This document shows, piece by piece, positions 8,203-14,491 of a stretch of 64,000 bases of DNA. Made by a program: the position numbers and the translations under genes. The DNA is taken from assembly GCF_000720725.1 (NCBI RefSeq), contig NZ_JOCQ01000001.1, positions 158,811-222,810 of the forward strand. Reading direction: 5' to 3'. Each line of letters opens with the position of its first letter. Position 1 is the first letter of the stretch. The DNA is from Streptomyces rimosus subsp. rimosus (GTDB lineage: Bacteria; Actinomycetota; Actinomycetes; Streptomycetales; Streptomycetaceae). The notes under the pieces were generated by a model that had not been told where the DNA came from, ran no database searches, and saw nothing but the letters and a program-made list of their open reading frames with translations.

Positions 8203-8676
8203 TCAGCGGACCCGGCCGTACGAGACGCTGCGCGACCAGATGCGTTCCAGGCGCACCACGGTGCCCGGCTTGGGCGCGTGCCAGATCTTGCCGTTGCCCG
8301 CGTAGATGCCCACGTGGTAAATCCCCCGGCGCGAGTGGAAGAAGACCAGATCGCCGAGGCGGCGCGAGGACGCGGACAGGTGCCGGGTGCGGTTGTACTG
8401 GGCCGCCGCGGTGCGTGGCAGCCGCTTGCCGGCCCGTTTGAACGAGTACAGCGTCAGCCCTGAGCAGTCGAAACGGTACGGTCCGCTGGCCCCGTACTTG
8501 TACGGCGAGCCCTTCTTGGAGGCGGCTATCCGCAGCGCCGCCGCCGAGGTGGACGCGGCTTCCGCGTCCGCGGAGGCTCCAGGTACGACCAATGTTCCGC
8601 CGACCGTGGCGAGTGCGACGGCCGAGACCAGCCCGGCTCGCACCAGCAGGGGGGAAACGGTGGTACGCGCGCTCAT
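8203..8676 (-). CDS. Secreted NlpC/P60 (C40) peptidoglycan endopeptidase
   Basis: A 157-residue cell-wall hydrolase. Residues 1-35 are a signal peptide (MSARTTVSPLLVRAG then a hydrophobic stretch and ASADAEA). The mature C40 domain shows GSPYKYGASGPYRFDCSG with the catalytic Cys, the His in GIYHVGIYAG and a second His in IWHAPKPG. It likely cleaves D-Glu to diamino-acid bonds in stem peptides during growth or spore germination. The ATG at 8676 is 6 bases from a GAAGGG ribosome site buried in a hairpin, downstream of a c-di-AMP riboswitch. The longer start at 8760 is just riboswitch sequence read as protein. Confidence 0.9.
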   Translation of the reverse strand: MSARTTVSPLLVRAGLVSAVALATVGGTLVVPGASADAEAASTSAAALRIAASKKGSPYKYGASGPYRFDCSGLTLYSFKRAGKRLPRTAAAQYNRTRHLSASSRRLGDLVFFHSRRGIYHVGIYAGNGKIWHAPKPGTVVRLERIWSRSVSYGRVR

Positions 8677-8683
8677 GCGCAAC

Positions 8684-8706
8684 CCTTCGTCAGCCGCCGA
8701 CGAAGG
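8684..8706 (-). promoter_or_regulatory. Ribosome-site-sequestering hairpin before the NlpC/P60 gene
   Basis: On the minus strand CCTTCGTC (8699-8706) and GACGAAGG (8684-8691) form a perfect 8-bp stem with a 7-base loop. The GAAGGG ribosome site of the 8676 start lies in the 3' arm, so folding would block translation. The 5' arm directly follows the conserved 3' end of the riboswitch, making it a plausible expression platform. Confidence 0.6.
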
Positions 8707-8846
8707 AGTACCTGTCGGGTTCGGGCAGGCGAAGATGCCCGGTCGCGGTGGCGACTTCACCCCAAGGGCCCGTGCGGCCGCGGTGGCCGCCGGTCCCGTC
8801 GTGCTCGGGTCCTCCGCTCCTGCCGATCCAGGCGCATCGACCAGAC
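8700..8846 (-). promoter_or_regulatory. Cyclic di-AMP riboswitch (ydaO/yuaA type)
   Basis: Read on the minus strand, the leader has the conserved ydaO-family blocks in order: GGAGCGGAGGACCC, then CTTGGGGTGAA, then CCCGAACCCGACAGGTACTCC. These match the actinobacterial consensus (GGGGACCC, TTGGGGTGAA, CCGAACCCGACAGCTCACC) closely. Such riboswitches control cell-wall hydrolase and rpf genes in streptomycetes and act as off-switches at high c-di-AMP. Boundaries are approximate; the 5' end of P1 was not resolved. Confidence 0.82.
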
Positions 8847-9346
8847 GTCCGGTGCGGCGGCAGGATTGGGCGTCCGTCCGGACCGCCCCACCGCTGTGGC
8901 GGGGGCTTGTCGTCGGAGCGATCGTTGCGCAACCGGCGCCCGGATTCCGAGCAGAAACGATGATATGTGAGGTTGGTCACGCCTGCGCCGTTCGGGTGGA
9001 CAGTGGGTGTTTCGCCGGGGCGCCGGGAGGGGTGAGGACCCGCGTACCAGGCCCGGAACCGGGCGTTCCGGGCGACACGTACGCGTACCGCGCAAGCCGT
9101 GTGGCGCAGGGGCCGACTCCGTGACTACGCCGTCCGGGCGAGCCCGATCGGGCTCCGTGTCGGCGTGTTCCTGTGCTCTTGGGGTGCTCCGGCACCTCCT
9201 GTCCGGCTCTGTCGCTCCCGTCCGGCAAGTGCCTGTTGAGGCGGATGGGCATCAAAGGGCGGCAGGGGGAAGGAGGGAGGGCGTCCGACCCCCGTCCGGA
9301 CGCCCTCCCGGCGGGCGCGGCTGAACGTCAACTTCGCGCGTCGCCT
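8847..9346. other. Non-coding spacer upstream of the riboswitch
   Basis: About 500 bases without a convincing gene. It should hold the promoter of the riboswitch transcript (minus strand) and the 3' end of the operon ending at 9347. Short open frames on both strands have no ribosome site and no recognisable protein features. I see no tRNA. Confidence 0.5.
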
Positions 9347-9670
9347 TCACGGTGGCGGCGCGGGCCGGCTGCGCGCCGGGGGTACGGAGACGAGTCGCGC
9401 GCGGCGCTCGCCGTCCAGTACGCGCAGGGCCTGCGCCAGCGTCCCGGCGTGCACCTCGCGTTCGCCCCGGTCGTGCATCAGCGTCAATGCGTCCCGCAGG
9501 GCGATGGACTTGCCGACCAGGGCCTGTGCGGCCCGCAGTCCGCCGTAGGTGTCCGTGCCGCGCGCCGGGTTGATCCGGCCCAGCAGGTCCAGGACCGCCA
9601 AGTAGCTGTCGATGAACTCACCCTCGGCGCGGGTCAGCGCGGGCAGTGGCGGCAGTTCGGGCGGCAGCAT
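9347..9670 (-). CDS. Small conserved-looking protein downstream of clpP
   Basis: Unrecognised 107-residue protein starting at the ATG at 9670, only 6 bases after the clpP stop, so translationally coupled. It is predicted helical (AEGEFIDSYLAVLDLLGRINPARG, LVGKSIALRDALTLMHDRG), with a basic, proline-rich end and no signal peptide or membrane segment. Tight linkage suggests a ClpP-associated factor, for example a substrate or assembly modulator, but nothing in the sequence proves this. Confidence 0.6.
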   Translation of the reverse strand: MLPPELPPLPALTRAEGEFIDSYLAVLDLLGRINPARGTDTYGGLRAAQALVGKSIALRDALTLMHDRGEREVHAGTLAQALRVLDGERRARLVSVPPARSRPAPPP

Positions 9671-9676
9671 CCCGGC

Positions 9677-10312
9677 TCACCTCGCGCCGGGCGCCGCGGA
9701 GTGCGCCTTGCGGCTGCGGGTGAGTCCGTCGATCAGCCCGTACTCGACTGCGGCCGCGGCGTCGAGGATCTTGTCGCGTTCGAGGTCTTCGGTGATCTGC
9801 TCGGCGGGCCGGCCGGTGTGCTTCGCCAGCAGTTCCTCCAGCAGCGCGCGCGTGCGCAGCAGTTCATCGGCCTGGATCCGCAGGTCGTCGGCCTGGCCCT
9901 GGACCGGTTCGCCGAACGAGGGCTGGTGGATGAGGATCCGGGCGCCCGGCAGGGCGAGGCGCTTGCCCGGCGTGCCGGCCGCCAGCAGCACCGCGGCGGC
10001 GGAGGCCGCCTGGCCCAGGCAGATGGTCTCGATGTCGCAGCCCACGAACTGCATCGAGTCGTAGATCGCGGTCATCGCGGTGAACGAGCCGCCGGGGGAG
10101 TTGATGTAGAGCGAGATGTCCCGGTCGGGCGCGTCGTGGTCGAGGTGCATGAGCTGCGCGATCACGTCGTTGGCCGCGGTGTCGTCGATCGGGGTGCCGA
10201 GGAAGATGATCCGCTCGCTGAGCAGCTTGGAGTAGGGGTCCATGGTCCGGGCCCCGTACGAGGTGCGCTCGGTGAACTCCGGGAGGACGTAGCGGGCCTC
10301 GGGGCGGTTCAT
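9677..10312 (-). CDS. clpP: ATP-dependent Clp protease proteolytic subunit (ClpP paralogue)
   Basis: Serine peptidase subunit of the Clp machine. The 211-residue protein has the ClpP fold markers LLSERIIFLGTPIDD, SLYINSPGGS, the catalytic Ser in CLGQAASAAA near residue 100, the catalytic His in ILIHQPS near 125, and the downstream Asp region ERDKILDAAAAVEYGLID. The N-terminus is short, as in processed ClpP. ATG at 10312. Streptomycetes carry several ClpP proteins; this one is not next to a second clpP, clpX or tig but is coupled to a 107-residue unknown. A ClgR-like box and a palindrome lie upstream. Confidence 0.93.
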   Translation of the reverse strand: MNRPEARYVLPEFTERTSYGARTMDPYSKLLSERIIFLGTPIDDTAANDVIAQLMHLDHDAPDRDISLYINSPGGSFTAMTAIYDSMQFVGCDIETICLGQAASAAAVLLAAGTPGKRLALPGARILIHQPSFGEPVQGQADDLRIQADELLRTRALLEELLAKHTGRPAEQITEDLERDKILDAAAAVEYGLIDGLTRSRKAHSAAPGAR

Positions 10313-10335
10313 GGGGACTCCTCTTCGCTGTTCAT

Positions 10336-10352
10336 CTGTAAAGAATGTACAG
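10336..10352. promoter_or_regulatory. CTGTA-N7-TACAG palindrome upstream of clpP
   Basis: A 17-base imperfect palindrome with exact 5-base outer arms and 6 of 8 matching positions overall, followed by GTACGTA. It lies 24 bases before the clpP start codon, where a repressor would block transcription or the early transcript. Regulator unknown. Confidence 0.4.
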
Positions 10353-10428
10353 AACGTACGTAGGGCTTGATGGGAGCACGTTTCCGGTACGGAAGGCAAT
10401 GGCTTTCGGGGGTGGAGTGCCGGACGCT

Positions 10429-10442
10429 CGCTGAGAGCGAAA
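10429..10442 (-). promoter_or_regulatory. ClgR-like binding box upstream of clpP
   Basis: The minus strand reads TTTCGC-N5-GCG, one mismatch from the Streptomyces ClgR motif as I recall it (GTTCGC-N5-GCG); the plus strand core CGCTGAGAGCG also fits the corynebacterial form CGCYNANRGCG. It is 117 bases upstream of the clpP start, in activator position. ClgR activates Clp genes in actinobacteria; binding here is inferred. Confidence 0.5.
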
Positions 10443-10630
10443 CGCCTCATGCGGTGTCAGCAGCGATTGAGACCACGGCACCTGACTGCCTGTGAGGTGG
10501 CAAGGCCTGTCACCGCGGCCGGGGCGCCTGGCCGGACAACGCCCGGTCGAGGGGCCCGGCCGGGACCCTCCCGGGGTGATGGCGTGCACAATGGGCGCCG
10601 TACGCCGTAACACCCCGCAGAGGACGCCCG

Positions 10631-11302
10631 ATGCCCGACTTGTCCCACCTGACGCCCCTGCCGCCGAAGGCCGCCACCGACGACCGCCACGCGCTGCGGG
10701 AGCGCATCCACAGCGCGCTGGCCGAAGCACTCGTCAACGGCACTCTGGCGCCCGGCCAGGAGTACGAGGAGGCGCGGCTCGCCGCGCGGCTCGGTGCTCC
10801 TCTCGCCCCGCTCCGGGAAGCGCTGCTCCAGCTCGCCGCGCAGCGGCTCGTCGAGTACGCGGAGCCGGAGACGGTACGGGTGACGACGGACGACGCCACC
10901 ACCCGCCGGCACACGGCGGCCGTCCTGCACGGTCTGTACCGCACCGCGCTGCTGACCGCGCCATGGCCGCTCGCCGAGGACGCCCTCGACGGTCTCCGTA
11001 ACTCCGCTGACGCGTACGCCCGCGCCGCCGCCCGCCGGAACGCGGTGGAAGCCGCCGCTGCCGAGCGTGCGCTGTGGAGCGTCTTCGTCCACGCCTGCCG
11101 CAACCGGCCCCTGTACGACGCCGTGACCCAGCTCGCTTCCGTATGGCAGCGGGCGCAGCATCTCGAAATCCCGCTGCCTGCCGACGAGCCGGGGGATGTC
11201 TGGAGCGGCCTGCTGGCAGCGTGCGCGGCAGGCGACCGGCAGCGCGCGCTGCGGTGCGTCGACGACTATTGGTCGCGCGCGGGCGGCATGACCGGCATGT
11301 GA
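10631..11302 (+). CDS. GntR-family transcriptional regulator
   Basis: A 223-residue regulator. Residues ~20-85 form the GntR winged helix (ALRERIHSALAEALVNGTLAPGQEYEEARLAARLGAPLAPLREAL block, then RLVEY); residues ~95-215 are helical and look like an FCD-type effector domain with little conservation of the metal His residues. ATG at 10631 follows AGAGGA. It is divergent from clpP; control of a neighbour or of a distant metabolic gene cannot be told. Effector unknown. Confidence 0.8.
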   Translation: MPDLSHLTPLPPKAATDDRHALRERIHSALAEALVNGTLAPGQEYEEARLAARLGAPLAPLREALLQLAAQRLVEYAEPETVRVTTDDATTRRHTAAVLHGLYRTALLTAPWPLAEDALDGLRNSADAYARAAARRNAVEAAAAERALWSVFVHACRNRPLYDAVTQLASVWQRAQHLEIPLPADEPGDVWSGLLAACAAGDRQRALRCVDDYWSRAGGMTGM

Positions 11303-11623
11303 TCCGTCAGACGGGCGGCTGAGGAACGGACCGGCGCAGCCGGGCAGCTCCCTGCGTTTCCTCTGCGGTATGTTCCGGCCGAAGTCTGCCGTGCCCTCCG
11401 TCACCGGCCCGGCGTGCGGCGCACCGGACTGCCTCTGGTGCACCGCCGGCCGCTCGGGGAACCCCTCCGGCCCGCGGAGGCGACACCGGGCGCCCGGGCC
11501 CCTGGCCGAAGGCTCCCTTGCGGAATCCGGCCCTACGCTTGCCCCCGTTGCCGCTGTGGCCGCCCGGGTACCCGCCGGGCGGCCCGAAGCCCATCGGGCC
11601 GAGTCGAGTCCAGGAGGGACGCG
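11303..11623. other. Intergenic spacer, nothing specific recognised
   Basis: About 320 bases between the GntR gene and a small membrane protein gene. It must contain the latter's promoter. Overlapping open frames here read as proline/arginine-rich low-complexity peptides with no ribosome site. Confidence 0.4.
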
Positions 11624-11944
11624 ATGGCTACCGCTTCATCCGCCGGATACCCGGAATCCGGCCGGTCCCGGGCCGCCCGAACCGAGCGGCCCACGAGCGC
11701 GGAGACCAAGCCCGCGTTCAAGAGCACCGAGTTCTTCGTCTACCTCGCCGCGGTCGTCGCGGTGCTGGTCGCCTCCGCCGTCGTAGGCGCCAACGCCGCC
11801 GAGACAGACCGTTTCCCCGCCGGCCAGGCATGGCTCTATGTCACGCTGCTGACCATCGGCTACATGATCAGCCGCGGCCTGGCCAAGTGCGGCAGCCGCG
11901 ACATCACCGACACCACCGACACCGTCGACCGGACCACCACCTGA
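11624..11944 (+). CDS. Small two-helix membrane protein, unknown function
   Basis: A 106-residue protein starting MATASSAGYPESGR with an AGGAGG ribosome site. The first ~40 residues are polar and Ser/Arg-rich; hydrophobic segments lie at about 43-63 (FFVYLAAVVAVLVASAVVGA) and 73-92 (AWLYVTLLTIGYMISRGLA), followed by a Thr/Asp-rich tail. Similar short two-helix proteins are common in streptomycetes with no assigned role. A perfect inverted repeat follows the stop. Confidence 0.7.
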   Translation: MATASSAGYPESGRSRAARTERPTSAETKPAFKSTEFFVYLAAVVAVLVASAVVGANAAETDRFPAGQAWLYVTLLTIGYMISRGLAKCGSRDITDTTDTVDRTTT

Positions 11945-11951
11945 CCGCACC

Positions 11952-11989
11952 CGGCGGGCGGCCCGGCAGCGCTGCCGGGCCGCCCGCCG
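11952..11989. terminator. Perfect 19-bp inverted repeat after the membrane-protein gene
   Basis: Bases 11952-11970 and 11971-11989 are perfect reverse complements (arms end AGC|GCT) with no spacer, starting 8 bases past the stop. A GC-rich stem without a T tract is the usual streptomycete terminator form. The next gene in the same direction starts at 12033, so it probably has its own promoter. Confidence 0.7.
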
Positions 11990-12032
11990 CCGCCCTGGCC
12001 GGGATGTCGTGGACGCGACCTAAGCTAGGAGC

Positions 12033-12377
12033 ATGGCTTACGAAATTCCGGTGACACAGGCTCGGGCGGAGCTGGCGGATCTGATCAACCGCGTCGTCTA
12101 CGGCGGCGAGCGGGTGGTCGTCACGCGCCACGGCAAGCCGCTGGTCGGCCTGGTGTCCGCCGCCGACCTGGAGCGTCTGGACGCGTGCCGGGAGGCGGAG
12201 GAGGCCGCGGCGGAGGAGCAGGTGATCAGCACGGTCTCCTCGGTGCGGCCGTTCCCGGCCGCGCCCGGCGAGTGGCGCCGCTTCGGCATCGCGGCGGAGC
12301 ACCGGGGCGCGGCCGGCGACCGCGGGGTGCCCGGGGGGTTCGCGGAGCACGGCGGTCCGGGCGCGGGGGAGCACTGA
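12033..12377 (+). CDS. Phd/YefM-family antitoxin, no adjacent toxin
   Basis: A 114-residue protein. Residues 1-55 are a clear Phd/YefM fold (MAYEIPVTQARAELADLINRV, then VVVTRHGKPLVGLVSAADLERL), the DNA-binding and dimerising part of type II antitoxins. The C-terminal half, which would wrap the toxin, is Glu-rich then Gly/Pro-rich and unlike a standard toxin-binding segment. The next gene is convergent, so no Doc, YoeB or Fic toxin gene follows. It may be an orphan that acts only as a DNA-binding protein, or pair with a distant toxin. Confidence 0.8.
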   Translation: MAYEIPVTQARAELADLINRVVYGGERVVVTRHGKPLVGLVSAADLERLDACREAEEAAAEEQVISTVSSVRPFPAAPGEWRRFGIAAEHRGAAGDRGVPGGFAEHGGPGAGEH

Positions 12378-12403
12378 CCGGTCCCGCGCCGGCGGCCGTC
12401 GCC

Positions 12404-12440
12404 GCCCGGACGCGCCGTGCCCGGACGCGCCGTGCCCGGA
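12404..12440. repeat. Two-and-a-half copies of a 15-bp tandem repeat
   Basis: GCCCGGACGCGCCGT is repeated twice (12404-12418, 12419-12433) and followed by a partial copy GCCCGGA, in the short gap between convergent genes. Probably slippage; no function seen. Confidence 0.6.
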
Positions 12441-12450
12441 TGGGGCGGTG

Positions 12451-13449
12451 TCAGGAAGCGAGCTTCCACACCGCGTCGGCGATCGCGGCGGTGTGGTTGC
12501 CCAGCGCCGTGTCGTCGATGTTCTTCACGGTGTCGCAGGACGCGTGGTAGCAGGCGTCGAACGCCTTGCCCGCCGTGCCGCCCCACTTCTTCGCCTGCTC
12601 GGCGGTCTTGATGTAGTCCGCGCCGGAGAACAGGCCGCCCACCGGCACGCCGGCGTCCTTGAACGGCGCGTGGTCCGAGCGCCCGTCGCCCTCCGTCTCG
12701 ACCTCGGTGGCGATGTTCTTCGCCGCGAAGTGGTCCTTGAAGACCTTCTCCAGGCGCGCGTCGTCGTCGTAGACGAAGTAGCCCGGGTTGGGCGAGCCGA
12801 TCATGTCGAAGTTCAGGTACGCGTCGATCTTCCCGCGGTCCGCCGCGGACAGCTGGTCCACGTAGTGCCGGGATCCGACCATGCCGTACTCCTCGGCGCC
12901 CCACCAGGCGAACCGCAGGTGCTTCGCGGGCTCCAGGTGGGTGCGGGAGACGGCGAGCGCGACCTCCAGGATGCCCGCGGCGGCGGATCCGTTGTCGTTG
13001 ATGCCGGGGCCTTCGGTCACCGAGTCGAGGTGGGCGCCGGTCATCACGGTCCGGTCCGCGCCGCCGCCGGGCCAGTCGGCGATGAGGTTGCGGCCCGTCC
13101 TGCCGTTGCGGGTGAACTCCTGGACGGTCGTGGTGAAACCGGCCGCGTCCAGCTTCTCCTTGATGTAGTCGACGGAGGCCTGGTACCCCGTCGTGCCGTG
13201 GGCGCGGTTGCCGCCGTGGGCGTCCGCGACGGCCTGCAGCTTTTCGAGATGGGCCTTGACGCCGGCGACGGGGATGTCCGGCGCGGCGGGTGCGGCGGAG
13301 GCGGTGGCCTGTGCCCCGGCGACCGGTCCCAGGAGGGCGGCGGCCAGGGCGGTGCAGGCGCCGGCGGCCAGGGCGGTGCGGCGTATTCGGGAGGAAGGGG
13401 ACCGGTGGGAGGTGTGGGGAGTGGCGGGCGTGGGGGGCGCGCTGTTCAC
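12451..13449 (-). CDS. Secreted M28-family zinc aminopeptidase
   Basis: Extracellular two-zinc aminopeptidase related to the Streptomyces griseus enzyme. With the GTG at 13449 the protein has 332 residues: a signal peptide with basic n-region (SRIRRTALAAGACTALAAALL, cleaved near ATASA), then the M28 domain with zinc ligands in TGAHLDSV, the bridging Asp in NDNGSAAAG, the catalytic/ligand Glu pair in WGAEEYGMVG, Asp in NFDMIGS and His in ACYHASCDT. No C-terminal P domain. The GTG is preferred because GGAG precedes it at correct spacing; ATG at 13536 would extend the n-region by 29 residues without a ribosome site. Confidence 0.9.
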   Translation of the reverse strand: MNSAPPTPATPHTSHRSPSSRIRRTALAAGACTALAAALLGPVAGAQATASAAPAAPDIPVAGVKAHLEKLQAVADAHGGNRAHGTTGYQASVDYIKEKLDAAGFTTTVQEFTRNGRTGRNLIADWPGGGADRTVMTGAHLDSVTEGPGINDNGSAAAGILEVALAVSRTHLEPAKHLRFAWWGAEEYGMVGSRHYVDQLSAADRGKIDAYLNFDMIGSPNPGYFVYDDDARLEKVFKDHFAAKNIATEVETEGDGRSDHAPFKDAGVPVGGLFSGADYIKTAEQAKKWGGTAGKAFDACYHASCDTVKNIDDTALGNHTAAIADAVWKLAS

Positions 13450-13569
13450 GGTGGTGGCTCCGATGCTGATGTGGGGGGTGCGCCGTGGGGTGACGCTGTG
13501 GGGGCGCCGAAGCGCTTGCACGCTTGACGTGCGCATGAGAATCACGGGTGATCCGTACCGCGTCAAGAG

Positions 13570-13592
13570 CGGATACCGGACTCCGGTGTCCG
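13570..13592. promoter_or_regulatory. 23-bp palindrome upstream of the M28 gene
   Basis: Arms CGGATACCGGA and TCCGGTGTCCG flank one central base, with 10 of 11 pairs matching. It is ~120 bases upstream of the M28 start, inside the 410-base divergent spacer to ureA, and could be an operator for either gene. Regulator unknown. Confidence 0.4.
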
Positions 13593-13740
13593 CACAGCAG
13601 ACACATCGGGCGGAAGCGGCGCCACGGGCCGTCCGGATGCGGCGCCGCGGCCCGGCCGGTGAAGTTCCGCGCCCGCACCGCCGAGTTAACGCCGTCGAAA
13701 TCGCGCCGAACTAACCTGCGGACACCGGGTGATTGATGGA

Positions 13741-13767
13741 GCGGAGCTGGCGAGCAGTTTGCTCCGC
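13741..13767 (+). promoter_or_regulatory. Hairpin followed by CTTTAATT upstream of ureA
   Basis: GCGGAGC (13741-13747) pairs with GCTCCGC (13761-13767), with a nested GAGCA/TGCTC stem in the loop. The following CTTTAATTAG is one of few AT-rich tracts here. It could be a terminator or attenuator in the urease leader. Confidence 0.35.
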
Positions 13768-13797
13768 CTTTAATTAGTGTGTGATACATCTGCTTTG

Positions 13798-13815
13798 CGG
13801 GTGTATTGACACCCG
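13798..13815. promoter_or_regulatory. CGGGTGT-ATTG-ACACCCG palindrome before ureA
   Basis: Perfect 7-bp arms around a 4-base centre, ending 45 bases before the ureA start; it contains TTGACA. It may be an operator over the -35 region or a leader hairpin. Not a recognisable Nur or NikR box. Confidence 0.4.
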
Positions 13816-13859
13816 TGACCTGGGCTTATGCGCCCGGGCGGAGACTGTGAGGTGAAGGT

Positions 13860-14162
13860 ATGCAACTGACCCCGCATGAACAGGAACGCCTCATGATTCA
13901 TGTGGCGGCGGACGTGGCCGAAAAGCGCCGCGCGCGCGGGGTGCGGCTCAACCACCCGGAGGCCGTCGCGCTGCTGACCTCGCACATCCTCGAAGGGGCC
14001 CGGGACGGCCGTACGGTCGCCGAGCTGATGTCGACCGGGCGCAAGGTCCTCACCCGTGACGACGTCATGGAGGGCGTGCCCGAGATGATCCACGACGTGC
14101 AGGTGGAAGCCACCTTCCCGGACGGCACCAAGCTGGTCACCGTCCACGAACCCATCAACTGA
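13860..14162 (+). CDS. ureA: Urease gamma subunit UreA
   Basis: Structural subunit of nickel urease, which hydrolyses urea to ammonia and carbamate. The 100-residue protein is a near-textbook UreA: MQLTPHEQERLMIHVAADVAEKR, LNHPEAVALLTSHILEGARDG, VPEMIHDVQVEATFPDGTKLVTVHEPI. The ATG at 13860 follows GAGGTGAAGG. First gene of ureABCFGD, so the operon promoter should lie in the 410-base upstream spacer with the two hairpins noted there. Confidence 0.97.
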   Translation: MQLTPHEQERLMIHVAADVAEKRRARGVRLNHPEAVALLTSHILEGARDGRTVAELMSTGRKVLTRDDVMEGVPEMIHDVQVEATFPDGTKLVTVHEPIN

Positions 14163-14179
14163 CCGGGGGAGAGCCGACC

Positions 14180-14491
14180 ATGATCCCCGGCCAGATCCTG
14201 CACGCCGACACACCGGTCCGCCTGAACCCCGGGCTCCCCGTCACCCGCCTGACCGTCCTGAACGTCGCCGACCGCCCCGTCCAGGTCGGCTCCCACTACC
14301 ACTTCGCCGAGGCCAACCCCGGCCTCGACTTCGACCGTGCGGCCGCGCACGGCAAGCGCCTGAACGTCCCCGCCGGCTCCGCCGTGCGCTTCGAGCCCGG
14401 CATCCCCACCGAGGTCGAACTCGTCCCCGTGGCGGGCAAGCGGATCGTCGCGGGCCTGCGCGGCGAGACCGGAGGCTCCCTCGATGGCTGA
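14180..14491 (+). CDS. ureB: Urease beta subunit UreB
   Basis: Structural subunit. The 103-residue protein begins MIPGQILHADTPVRLNPG and has the diagnostic VQVGSHYHFAEANPGLDFDR and GKRLNVPAGSAVRFEPG blocks. It starts 17 bases after ureA and its end overlaps the ureC start by 8 bases, which couples stoichiometric synthesis of the structural subunits. Confidence 0.97.
   Translation: MIPGQILHADTPVRLNPGLPVTRLTVLNVADRPVQVGSHYHFAEANPGLDFDRAAAHGKRLNVPAGSAVRFEPGIPTEVELVPVAGKRIVAGLRGETGGSLDG

Noticed and set aside
9125..9331. 68-codon minus-strand frame downstream of the clpP partner
   Set aside because: Arg/Pro/Gly-rich, no ribosome site, no similarity to a known fold; treated as spacer.
13700..13860. 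Nur (nickel) operator upstream of ureA
   Set aside because: No TTGCA-N5-TGCAA-like site could be found; the palindrome present has a different sequence.
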